Source of the DNA: Chryseobacterium paridis
Lineage (GTDB): Bacteria; Bacteroidota; Bacteroidia; Flavobacteriales; Weeksellaceae
DNA: 64,000 bases
NCBI RefSeq assembly: GCF_016595215.1
Contig: NZ_JAENHK010000010.1
Location: 2,093,390 to 2,157,389 of the forward strand
Reading direction: 5' to 3'
Numbering within the stretch: position 1 is the stretch's first letter; each line of letters begins with the position of its first letter. Below, one piece after another: positions 17,200 through 24,990 of this stretch. The notes under the pieces are model-generated. The model saw only the letters and a program-made list of their open reading frames with translations. It had not been told where the DNA came from and ran no database searches. A program made the translations under genes and the position numbers.

Positions 17200-18144
17200 A
17201 TGAAAAATTTCATTTTATATGCATCCCTCCTGCTTACAATGAGTTGCAATAGTAGAAAAGCACCTACCGCAACCAAAAATACAACAGGAGTACAGCTCAT
17301 TGTATTAGGAAATGTTCAGGATGCAGGCTCTCCTCAATTAGGATGCAACAAAGAGTGCTGTAAAGACCTCTGGAAAAATCCTGATCTAAAAAGAAAGATC
17401 ATTTCATTGGGAGTGATGGATCATCAAAATCAAAAGAACTATCTTCTTGATGCAAGTCCTGATATTTCTTATCAGTTACAATTGTTGCAGCAAGAAAACA
17501 AAACTTCAAAAATAATTGACGGTGTATTTATTACACATGCTCACATAGGACATTATACAGGACTAATGTACCTGGGAAAAGAAGCAGCATCTACGCAAAA
17601 TACTCCTGTATATTCAATGCCCAAATTAGCACACTTTTTAAGTAACAATGGACCATGGTCACAATTGGTGACTCAAAAAAACATTGTAATTAATGAAGTG
17701 GAAAATGAAAAACCTGTTATCTTAAGCCCTAATCTAAAGATCACTCCTATTCAGGTTCCTCATCGTGACGAATTTTCAGAAACCGTTGGCTTTTTGATAG
17801 AGGGTCCTGAGAAAAAAGCTTTATTTATCCCTGATATAGATAAATGGGGGAAGTGGAAATACAGCATTACTGACTTTATAAAAAAGGTAGATTATGCTTT
17901 TATTGACGCAACATTTTATAATGTTAAAGAACTTGATAACCGGGATATCTCAACGATTCCTCATCCATTGGTTGAAGAAAGTATGCAATTGTTTAACAAT
18001 TTAAGTCCGGAGTATAAGAAAAGGGTCTATTTCATTCATTTTAATCATACCAATAGGTTATTAAATCCGGATAGCAAAGAAAGCAAAACTGTTATTAAAA
18101 ACGGATACAATATTGCAAGAATGGGTGATATTGTAGAGTTATAA
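17200..18144 (+). CDS. MBL-fold metallo-hydrolase lipoprotein, PqqB-like
   Basis: 314 residues. Lipobox at LLLTMSC (Cys16), so an exported lipoprotein is expected. The body resembles PqqB/PhnP-type metallo-beta-lactamase-fold proteins: VLGNVQDAGSPQLGCN near the N-terminus with a CxxxCC cluster, then THAHIGHYTGL, later PHRDE, IPDIDKW and a terminal IHFNHTN. The canonical HxHxDH metal motif reads HAHIGH, with Gly replacing the Asp that usually binds the second metal. A true PQQ role is doubtful because no pqq genes are near and the protein is exported. Substrate unknown. Confidence 0.78.
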   Translation: MKNFILYASLLLTMSCNSRKAPTATKNTTGVQLIVLGNVQDAGSPQLGCNKECCKDLWKNPDLKRKIISLGVMDHQNQKNYLLDASPDISYQLQLLQQENKTSKIIDGVFITHAHIGHYTGLMYLGKEAASTQNTPVYSMPKLAHFLSNNGPWSQLVTQKNIVINEVENEKPVILSPNLKITPIQVPHRDEFSETVGFLIEGPEKKALFIPDIDKWGKWKYSITDFIKKVDYAFIDATFYNVKELDNRDISTIPHPLVEESMQLFNNLSPEYKKRVYFIHFNHTNRLLNPDSKESKTVIKNGYNIARMGDIVEL

Positions 18145-18219
18145 TTTTATATACATTGTCTTTTAGAATGGTTGTAATAAGCTTAGCCAAAAAAGACAGC
18201 TTTCAGGAAGTTTTTTTGT

Positions 18220-18227
18220 TATCTTTG
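18220..18227 (+). promoter_or_regulatory. -7 promoter box of the ridA-like/ftsY unit
   Basis: TATCTTTG, a perfect TAnnTTTG, 27 bases before the ATG at 18255. Confidence 0.55.
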
Positions 18228-18254
18228 TTCACCAGATAATTTAATCAATCGGAT

Positions 18255-18728
18255 ATGAAAAAGATTGTCGTTCTGGTTTTTACATCAATGTTCCTGTTTT
18301 CATTCAGTCAAAACACAATGAATAGTATAGAATATAAAAACTCAGACCAAGTTTTTACGATCAAAGGACTTTCACAATCTGTAAGTGTAGACTGTGGAAC
18401 TACAAAAATGATCCTTCTGTCAGGACAGGTTCCTCTGGATGCAAAAGGAAATTTAGTGGGGAGCAATAGTGTTGAAAAACAAACAGAACAGATCTTTAAA
18501 AATATTGAGATTATTTTAAAAGAATATGGAGGAACAGGAAAAGATATTATAAAGCTTGGAATATTCATTACCGACATTTCCAAAACCCCTGACTTCAGAA
18601 AAGTCAGAGATCTATATATCAATCTCCAAAACCCTCCCGTAAGCAGTCTTATAGAAGTAAGTAGACTCTTTCGAGACGATGTACTTATTGAAGTAGAAGC
18701 CACTGCAGTTATTAAAAAAAGCAAATAA
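18255..18728 (+). CDS. RidA family protein with signal peptide
   Basis: 157 residues. An N-terminal signal sequence (about 1-18, ending FSFSQ) precedes a RidA/YjgF domain: ILLSGQVPLDAKGNLVG, VEKQTEQIFKNIEIIL, and SRLFRDDVLIEVEATAV at the end. The Arg in SRLFRDD aligns with the Arg that binds the imine or carboxylate in active RidA enzymes. Cytosolic RidA hydrolyses enamine/imine intermediates from PLP enzymes; export of such a protein is unusual and its substrate unknown. ftsY follows after 10 bases. Confidence 0.8.
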   Translation: MKKIVVLVFTSMFLFSFSQNTMNSIEYKNSDQVFTIKGLSQSVSVDCGTTKMILLSGQVPLDAKGNLVGSNSVEKQTEQIFKNIEIILKEYGGTGKDIIKLGIFITDISKTPDFRKVRDLYINLQNPPVSSLIEVSRLFRDDVLIEVEATAVIKKSK

Positions 18729-18738
18729 GAACGGAACT

Positions 18739-19692
18739 ATGAGTTGGTTTAAAAATATTTTCAAAAAAGAAGAAAAAGAAACTTTAGATAAGGGATTAGA
18801 AAAATCCAGCCAGGGTTTCTTTGAAAAAATAACAAAAGCCGTAGTCGGTAAAAGCACAGTAGATGACGAAGTACTGGATGATCTTGAAGAAATACTTATT
18901 GCTTCGGATGTAGGCGCTTCTACAACGATTAAAATTATTCAAAGAATTGAAGATCGTGTTGCGAAAGACAAATACGTAAACGTAGGTGAACTCGATAAAA
19001 TACTCAGAGATGAAATTTCAAACCTACTGCTGGAGAATCCTCACGCAGGGACAGGTAATATAGATACTTCTAAAAAACCATATGTCATTATGGTGGTAGG
19101 AGTAAATGGAGTGGGAAAAACAACCACTATCGGAAAGTTGGCTCATCAGTTTAAATCTGAAGGTAAAAAAGTCGTACTTGGTGCCGGCGATACCTTTAGA
19201 GCAGCGGCAGTAGATCAGTTAACCATCTGGAGTGAAAGAGTTGGTGTACCCATTGTTAAACAGGATATGGGATCCGATCCAGCCTCTGTTGCTTTTGATA
19301 CTGTTCAGAGTGCGGTTGCACAGGGAGCTGATGTAGTAATCATAGATACTGCAGGTAGGCTTCACAATAAAGTTAATTTAATGAATGAACTTTCAAAGAT
19401 TAAAAGAGTAATGCAAAAGGTGATTCCTGATGCTCCTCATGAGATCTTATTGGTTCTTGATGGCTCTACAGGACAAAATGCTTTTGAGCAGGCAAAACAG
19501 TTTACAGCAGCCACTGAAGTAAATGCTTTAGCTGTTACAAAATTAGACGGAACTGCTAAGGGAGGAGTCGTTATTGGCATCTCTGATCAGTTCCAAATTC
19601 CCGTGAAATATATAGGGGTTGGAGAGAAAATGCAGGATTTGCAATTGTTTAATGGTACGGAATTTGTTGACTCATTCTTCAAGAAAAGATGA
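18739..19692 (+). CDS. ftsY: Signal recognition particle receptor FtsY
   Basis: 317 residues. SRP-type GTPase that docks ribosome-nascent chain complexes to the inner membrane. The N domain (about 25-100) is followed by the G domain with GVNGVGKTTT (121-130), DTFRAAA, DTAGRL, TKLDGTAKGG and a final GVGEKMQDL. The acidic A domain of E. coli FtsY is reduced to a short basic/acidic N-terminus, as usual in this phylum. Co-directional with the RidA gene. Confidence 0.96.
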   Translation: MSWFKNIFKKEEKETLDKGLEKSSQGFFEKITKAVVGKSTVDDEVLDDLEEILIASDVGASTTIKIIQRIEDRVAKDKYVNVGELDKILRDEISNLLLENPHAGTGNIDTSKKPYVIMVVGVNGVGKTTTIGKLAHQFKSEGKKVVLGAGDTFRAAAVDQLTIWSERVGVPIVKQDMGSDPASVAFDTVQSAVAQGADVVIIDTAGRLHNKVNLMNELSKIKRVMQKVIPDAPHEILLVLDGSTGQNAFEQAKQFTAATEVNALAVTKLDGTAKGGVVIGISDQFQIPVKYIGVGEKMQDLQLFNGTEFVDSFFKKR

Positions 19693-19760
19693 TTTATATC
19701 ATATTGTCTTGAAATTCGCAAAACACATTTCATACATATTAACAATTAAAATTTAGAACT

Positions 19761-20015
19761 ATGGGAATTTTAACTTGGATCATTTTTGGTCTTATCGCAG
19801 GTGCAATTGCAAAACTTATTATGCCTGGAACACAAGGTGGTGGTTGGTTGATGACTATCATATTAGGAATCGTTGGAGCTTTCGTAGGTGGATTTGTTGG
19901 AAGTTTAATCGGCTGGGGAACAGTTGAGAACTTTGATTTTAGAAGCATGCTATTAGCTGTTGGAGGTTCACTTATAGTCCTTTGGATTTTTGGAATGGCC
20001 TCGAAGAAGAGCTAA
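19761..20015 (+). CDS. GlsB/YeaQ/YmgE family stress-response membrane protein
   Basis: 84 residues, three hydrophobic helices. Starts MGILTWIIFGLIAGAIAKLI, followed by MPGTQGGGWLMTIILGIVGA and GFVGSLIGWG, all typical of the transglycosylase-associated (GlsB/YeaQ) family. Inner-membrane protein linked to general stress in other bacteria; molecular role unknown. Confidence 0.9.
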   Translation: MGILTWIIFGLIAGAIAKLIMPGTQGGGWLMTIILGIVGAFVGGFVGSLIGWGTVENFDFRSMLLAVGGSLIVLWIFGMASKKS

Positions 20016-20036
20016 AAAAATATTCTTATTAAAATT

Positions 20037-20072
20037 AAAAGACCGACTTGAAAATCAAGCCGGTCTTTTTTT
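20037..20072. terminator. Bidirectional terminator between glsB-like gene and sppA
   Basis: AAAGACCGACTTGA / TCAAGCCGGTCTTT stem with one mismatch and a three-base loop, A/T tracts on both sides. Confidence 0.85.
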
Positions 20073-20087
20073 AAAACAATATATAAT

Positions 20088-21842
20088 TTAGTTGATCTTT
20101 ATTTGATAAGGCATTTCCATCTTCACTTCAGATCTTAATTTTTCATCAGTGATCTGTTGCAGGATTTCATAATTAGCCTTTCCTATTTTACTCTTTATCA
20201 CTCGCGCAGAGATATCATCTTCATTAAGGTCTTTAAAGATTTGTTCGAACGGAGACATCTTCTTAGGGTAAGAAGCTACATTGTAGTTTTTCAGTCTTGC
20301 TTTTTGCGCAGCAAATTTCACCGCATCATTTAATGTTCCAAGTTCATCTACCAAACCTATTTGTTTAGCACGGGTACCACTCCATACTCTTCCCCCTCCT
20401 ATGCTGTCAATCTGTTCAAAACTTTGTTTTCTGTTTTGAGTAACGAAATGTACAAATCTTTTATAAGTTCCTTCTACACTTCTTGTAATCATACTAACTC
20501 CATATGGTGTTACACCATTTAATCCGGAATAATACTGCGAGTTCGCATTCGTAGCAACAATGTCTGAGCGAATTCCGTTTTTATTAGCAATATCTTTATA
20601 ATATGGTATTACACCAAAAACACCAATAGATCCGGTTAAAGTATTTGGTTCCGAATAAATTTTATCCGCAGCCATCGCAATGTAATAACCACCTGACGCA
20701 GCATAATCACCAAAAGAAACTACAAGAGGTTTTTTCTTTTTTAACTGCTGAAGCTCAAATAGAATTTCGTCTGAAGCATTCGCACTTCCTCCCGGAGAAT
20801 TAATTCTGAATACAACAGCCTTTACTTTATCATTCTCCTGAAGCTCTTTGATATACTTAATATACTTCTCAGAATAAATCTCATTGTATCCATCTCCGTT
20901 ATTAATAGATCCTGACGCATATAATACCGCAATTTTATCACCTGATTTATCGTCCTCAGAATAAGAATTGATGTATTTACCCAATGAGATCTTATTCAAT
21001 TTGTCTTTTTCCTTTAAACTTAATTTAGATTTAATAAGTTCATCATATTCTGTCTTCTGAATAAGTTTATCAGCTAATTTATATTTTAAGCTTTGCTCAG
21101 GAATCATTCCATACAAACTATCTACGATCGTTCTGAATTGGGTTGAGTCAATTTTTCTGGAAGTTGCAATCTTCGTTGACGTGTTTTTCCAGATATCATT
21201 TAAAAGAGTACTTAATTGCTCTTTGTTTTCAGGAGAAATATCATTTCTCAAAAATGGCTCAACTGCAGATTTAAATTTACCATGACGGATTACTTCAATT
21301 CCAATTCCATACTTATCTGCGAAATCCTTGAAGAAAGTAACTTCAGTAGCTAATCCCTTCAATTCAATCATTCCTGATGGGTTAAGAAAATATTGATCGG
21401 CTACAGACCCCAAGTAATATGATATCTGTGATGCAGCATTTCCATACGCGTATACAAACTTTCCACTCTTCTTAAAATCCTGTATCGCATTTCTTAAATC
21501 ATCGATTTGCGTAATACCTGCATTCAGATCATCAGCCTCAATACTGATTCCTTTAATATTATCATCCGTCTTTGCTTTTTCTATAGCTTCTAACGCATCA
21601 TATATTAATATGCTCTTATTCTGGTTATTGATATTAAATATCCCTGTTTGCTCTTCTGTGGGACTATCAATAATAATAGTTTTTAAATTTATGGTTAAAA
21701 CAGAGTTCTTCTTTACCGTTACGGATTTATCACTACTCATAGAACTAAACACCAGCATTATGATAAAAAAGAAGAAAAATACAGCACATAGTATGACAAT
21801 TGCCACTATATTTGCTAAAACATTTTTAAAAAAACTTTTCAT
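20088..21842 (-). CDS. sppA: Signal peptide peptidase SppA, 67 kDa type
   Basis: 584 residues, the long double-domain form. An N-terminal transmembrane anchor (about 9-33) tethers it to the inner membrane with the protease domains outside. The catalytic Lys lies in HGKFKSAVEPF (near 189) and the nucleophile is Ser383 in GDYAASGGYY, the Ser-Lys dyad expected of SppA. INSPGGSANASDE marks the C-terminal domain. Degrades cleaved signal peptides. Divergent from folK, with 19 bases between the start codons. Confidence 0.94.
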   Translation of the reverse strand: MKSFFKNVLANIVAIVILCAVFFFFFIIMLVFSSMSSDKSVTVKKNSVLTINLKTIIIDSPTEEQTGIFNINNQNKSILIYDALEAIEKAKTDDNIKGISIEADDLNAGITQIDDLRNAIQDFKKSGKFVYAYGNAASQISYYLGSVADQYFLNPSGMIELKGLATEVTFFKDFADKYGIGIEVIRHGKFKSAVEPFLRNDISPENKEQLSTLLNDIWKNTSTKIATSRKIDSTQFRTIVDSLYGMIPEQSLKYKLADKLIQKTEYDELIKSKLSLKEKDKLNKISLGKYINSYSEDDKSGDKIAVLYASGSINNGDGYNEIYSEKYIKYIKELQENDKVKAVVFRINSPGGSANASDEILFELQQLKKKKPLVVSFGDYAASGGYYIAMAADKIYSEPNTLTGSIGVFGVIPYYKDIANKNGIRSDIVATNANSQYYSGLNGVTPYGVSMITRSVEGTYKRFVHFVTQNRKQSFEQIDSIGGGRVWSGTRAKQIGLVDELGTLNDAVKFAAQKARLKNYNVASYPKKMSPFEQIFKDLNEDDISARVIKSKIGKANYEILQQITDEKLRSEVKMEMPYQIKIN

Positions 21843-21861
21843 ATATCAATCATTTTTTAAT

Positions 21862-22281
21862 ATGTCGCAGCATGAGGTCATTTTGTTACTAGGGAGTAAC
21901 CTTGGAGATGGAAAAAAAAATATAGAGGAGGCTCTGGAAAAGATAAAAGAGGGTGGAAACGAAATGTTAAAATTTAGCGTTTTTTTAACATCTGAGCCCG
22001 TAGAGTTTGTTAGTTCTAATATTTTTTGTAATATTGCAACAATAATACGTACACATCTTTCTCCTATTCAACTGCTTGATTTTGTTAAAAGTATTGAATT
22101 TGAAATGGGAAGAATTAACGATTCAAAAGTCTCAGGAGGTTATAGTGACCGCATCATAGATATTGATATTGTTAAATATGATGATTTAAATTTTATATCA
22201 GAAAGGTTGGAAATCCCTCATAAAAAACATCTTTTTGAAAGGGAATTTTCCAGAGTATTATTAAATGATTTTATCAAATAA
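21862..22281 (+). CDS. folK: HPPK, 6-hydroxymethyl-dihydropterin pyrophosphokinase
   Basis: 139 residues. Adds pyrophosphate to 6-hydroxymethyl-7,8-dihydropterin in folate synthesis, cytoplasmic. The N-terminal LLLGSNLGD matches the family; the Mg/ATP-binding RxxDxD region appears as DRIIDIDIVKYDD. It is somewhat shorter than E. coli HPPK (159). The start at 21862 gives the standard N-terminus; the same frame stays open upstream but that part runs antisense to sppA. Confidence 0.85.
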   Translation: MSQHEVILLLGSNLGDGKKNIEEALEKIKEGGNEMLKFSVFLTSEPVEFVSSNIFCNIATIIRTHLSPIQLLDFVKSIEFEMGRINDSKVSGGYSDRIIDIDIVKYDDLNFISERLEIPHKKHLFEREFSRVLLNDFIK

Positions 22282-22298
22282 AACATAAAACATATTGT

Positions 22299-23411
22299 AT
22301 GAAATTAGGTTTATTATTATTGGCCGCGCTGCCTATTGCTACTTATGCACAGGACAGTACTACAGTAAAGATGTCGGACAAGTACCCTAATACATTCTCC
22401 TCGGGTTCCGCTAATGTTCAGCCTTTTGATAATAAGGCAAGAAGATTTAACGATTGGTCTATTTCAATCGGTGGTGGTGCTGCATTTATGCCACATGCTG
22501 ACCTTACCTCATTTTATGATGGAAAGATCAATTGGGGATACAATGCATATATCAGTTTGGACAAACAGATCTCTCACGTTTTCGGTGTAAGCCTTATCTA
22601 CCAGAGAGGGGAAACTAATCAAAAAGCAAAATTAGACGGTGCTGCCGGTGTAGCTGCAGGCGTAGGTGTTGCCAACACAAGATACGACCAGCTGGCTTTA
22701 TTGGGAGATGTTAATTTCTCAAATCTATTAAGAAGAGTTGACAACCATTCTCCTTACAGATGGGCATTCCACGGTTATGCTGGAGTAGGTGTTATGGGAT
22801 ATAAAACATCCTTACATGATAACAATGAATTCAGATGGAGTAATGCTCCAAGAAGAGTTCCATTGTTTATTAAACAAGACTTTGATATTAATTCTATTTT
22901 CTACCAGTTTGGATTTGGTGTGAAATATAATGTTTCAAGACTTATTGATATTGAAGCAAGAACAATGTATATCTTAAGTGGTGATGATGAATTTGATGGT
23001 GGAGGTAATGCAGGTCCTGCAGATTACGATCCAGCTTCTAAAGTTTCCAAATATAACATGATCAACAAATCAAGATCTGATAATATGTGGACTGTAAACT
23101 TAGGGGTATCTTTCAAATTAGGAAAACATATGTCTCACTTAGCTTGGCATGATCCTTTGCAAGAAGCTTACTACAGAACAGGTGTACTTGAAAGCAAAAC
23201 AACAGACTTTGTAGTTTGTGAAAAAGGTGATAACGATAATGACGGAGTTTGTGACGATTGGGACAGAGAGCTTAATACTCCTGCTGGTGCAAGAGTAGAT
23301 GGTGCTGGTGTTGCATTAGACATGGACCTTGACGGAGTTATTGACTTGTATGATAAATGTGTTACAGTTCCAGGACCTCCTGAAAACAATGGATGTCCAA
23401 CTGGAAAGTAA
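22299..23411 (+). CDS. OmpA-like barrel with calcium-loop region, no OmpA C-terminal domain
   Basis: 370 residues. Signal peptide 1-17 (ending TYAQ). A beta-barrel domain (about 45-285) resembles OmpA-type porins. A thrombospondin type 3-like region with DNDNDGVCDDWD and DMDLDGVIDLYDKC follows, and the protein stops at ENNGCPTGK. The next gene has the same architecture plus an OmpA peptidoglycan-binding domain, absent here. It should sit in the outer membrane without wall anchoring. Starts 17 bases after folK. Confidence 0.85.
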   Translation: MKLGLLLLAALPIATYAQDSTTVKMSDKYPNTFSSGSANVQPFDNKARRFNDWSISIGGGAAFMPHADLTSFYDGKINWGYNAYISLDKQISHVFGVSLIYQRGETNQKAKLDGAAGVAAGVGVANTRYDQLALLGDVNFSNLLRRVDNHSPYRWAFHGYAGVGVMGYKTSLHDNNEFRWSNAPRRVPLFIKQDFDINSIFYQFGFGVKYNVSRLIDIEARTMYILSGDDEFDGGGNAGPADYDPASKVSKYNMINKSRSDNMWTVNLGVSFKLGKHMSHLAWHDPLQEAYYRTGVLESKTTDFVVCEKGDNDNDGVCDDWDRELNTPAGARVDGAGVALDMDLDGVIDLYDKCVTVPGPPENNGCPTGK

Positions 23412-23460
23412 TCATTCTGAATAAATAAATCATTTAATTAACTAAATAAAAAAATACACT

Positions 23461-24912
23461 ATGAAATTAAGTTTAGCAATTGTAGCATTAGCATTAGCTG
23501 TACCAACAGCTTCCTTTGCGCAAGACTCAACGGCAGTTTCAAAAGGAGAGTATCCAAATACATTTTCTTCAGGTTCTGCTAATGTTTCCCCTTTTACGCA
23601 AAAGTCTAAGAGATTTAATGACTGGGCAATTTCATTTGGTGCTGGTGTACCATTGATGCAGTCAGCAGATTTAACATCTATCAAAAATGGTAATGGTAAA
23701 AATCTTTTCGGATATTCTGCATATGTAAGTATTGACAAAGCAATTACTCACGCTTTTGGTATTAACTTGCAGTATGACAGGGGAGAAACCAGACAAGGAT
23801 TCTTCAACTCCAAAAATTCTGCTCCTACAGATTTAGCTGTAGCAGACAGACTTGGTGCAAGAACTCAATATGATGCGATCTCTATCTTAGGGGATGTAAA
23901 TTTCTCTAATCTATTAAGAAGAGTAGATAATCATTCAACTTATAGATGGGCACTTCACGGATATGCTGGTATCGGTACTTTAGCGTACAGAGCATATTTG
24001 AAAGACGCTTCGAATACTCAAAGATTAATGACTGAAGTTAAACCTTTCAAATTTAACTCTTTATTCGGTCAGGCGGGTGCAGGTCTTAAGTTCAAAGTAA
24101 ACAGAAGTCTTGATATCGAAGGTAGAGTAATGTATGTAGTTACAGGTGATGATTCATTCGACGGTGGAGGTGCACCATACAGTGCAATTAACCAACGTGA
24201 GGAAAATACATCTGATAACTTCTTCAACGCTACTTTAGGGGTTTCTTTAAAATTAGGAAAACACGAATCTCACTTAATGTGGCATGACCCATTACAGGAG
24301 ATCTATTATAAATTAGATGTTTTGGCTAATAAAAACCAGGATATTGAAGTTTGTAAAAAAGGAGATGCTGATAACGATGGAGTTTGTGACGATTGGGACA
24401 GACAGCTTGATACTCCTGCTGGTGCAAGAGTTGACGGTGCTGGTGTAGCCCTTGACACTGACTTAGATGGTGTAATCGACCTTTACGATAAGTGTGTTAC
24501 TGTTCCTGGACCTGTTGAAAACAACGGTTGTCCTACGGCAACTACCGGACCGGTAAAAGAAGAGGAAAGAACTTTAGAAGGAATTGAATTTGATTTAAAT
24601 TCTGATAGAATCCTACCTTCAAATACACCTATCCTTAACAATGCAGTTACTTATATCAATTCATCTACTGGTTCTTATACTGTAGTTGGAGCAACTGATA
24701 CAAGAGGAACTGATGCTTACAACAAAAAATTATCTGAAAGAAGAGCTAATAACGTTAAGAACTACTTAATCAAAAATGGTGTTCAAACAGGTAAATTAAG
24801 TGCTGTAGGTAAAGGAGAAAAAGATCTTAAATATCCTGAATGTGAACCAGCTACTAAATGCCCTGAATGGAAAAACAGAGCTAACAGAAGAGTTTACTTC
24901 GAGGCTAAATAA
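23461..24912 (+). CDS. OmpA family outer membrane protein
   Basis: 483 residues. Signal peptide 1-20 (ending SFAQ), then a barrel domain very similar to that of the preceding gene (shared NTFSSGSANV, FSNLLRRVDNHS, GKHxSHLxWHDPLQE), then the calcium loops DADNDGVCDDWD and DTDLDGVIDLYDKC. The C-terminal OmpA domain (about 365-483) contains ATDTRGTDAYNKKLSERRA, with the Asp and Arg that bind diaminopimelate in peptidoglycan. Links outer membrane and wall. Tandem paralogue of the gene 49 bases upstream. Confidence 0.92.
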   Translation: MKLSLAIVALALAVPTASFAQDSTAVSKGEYPNTFSSGSANVSPFTQKSKRFNDWAISFGAGVPLMQSADLTSIKNGNGKNLFGYSAYVSIDKAITHAFGINLQYDRGETRQGFFNSKNSAPTDLAVADRLGARTQYDAISILGDVNFSNLLRRVDNHSTYRWALHGYAGIGTLAYRAYLKDASNTQRLMTEVKPFKFNSLFGQAGAGLKFKVNRSLDIEGRVMYVVTGDDSFDGGGAPYSAINQREENTSDNFFNATLGVSLKLGKHESHLMWHDPLQEIYYKLDVLANKNQDIEVCKKGDADNDGVCDDWDRQLDTPAGARVDGAGVALDTDLDGVIDLYDKCVTVPGPVENNGCPTATTGPVKEEERTLEGIEFDLNSDRILPSNTPILNNAVTYINSSTGSYTVVGATDTRGTDAYNKKLSERRANNVKNYLIKNGVQTGKLSAVGKGEKDLKYPECEPATKCPEWKNRANRRVYFEAK

Positions 24913-24935
24913 TAAGCTATTTATTCAATTATATA

Positions 24936-24963
24936 AAAGTCACGCAGTGCGTGACTTTTTTTG
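24936..24963 (+). terminator. Terminator after the OmpA pair
   Basis: AAGTCACGCA / TGCGTGACTT perfect stem followed by seven T. Confidence 0.88.
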
Positions 24964-24990
24964 TTATGATACTTTCCTTATTTTTATACC

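Noticed and set aside
17200..18144. Calling the MBL lipoprotein pqqB
   Set aside because: No other pqq genes nearby, signal peptide present and metal motif altered; family resemblance only.
18308..18724. Long antisense frame over the RidA gene, and similar antisense frames over fmt-ribB, murA, gmk and the RND permease
   Set aside because: They mirror real genes on the other strand and show no signal, domain or promoter of their own.
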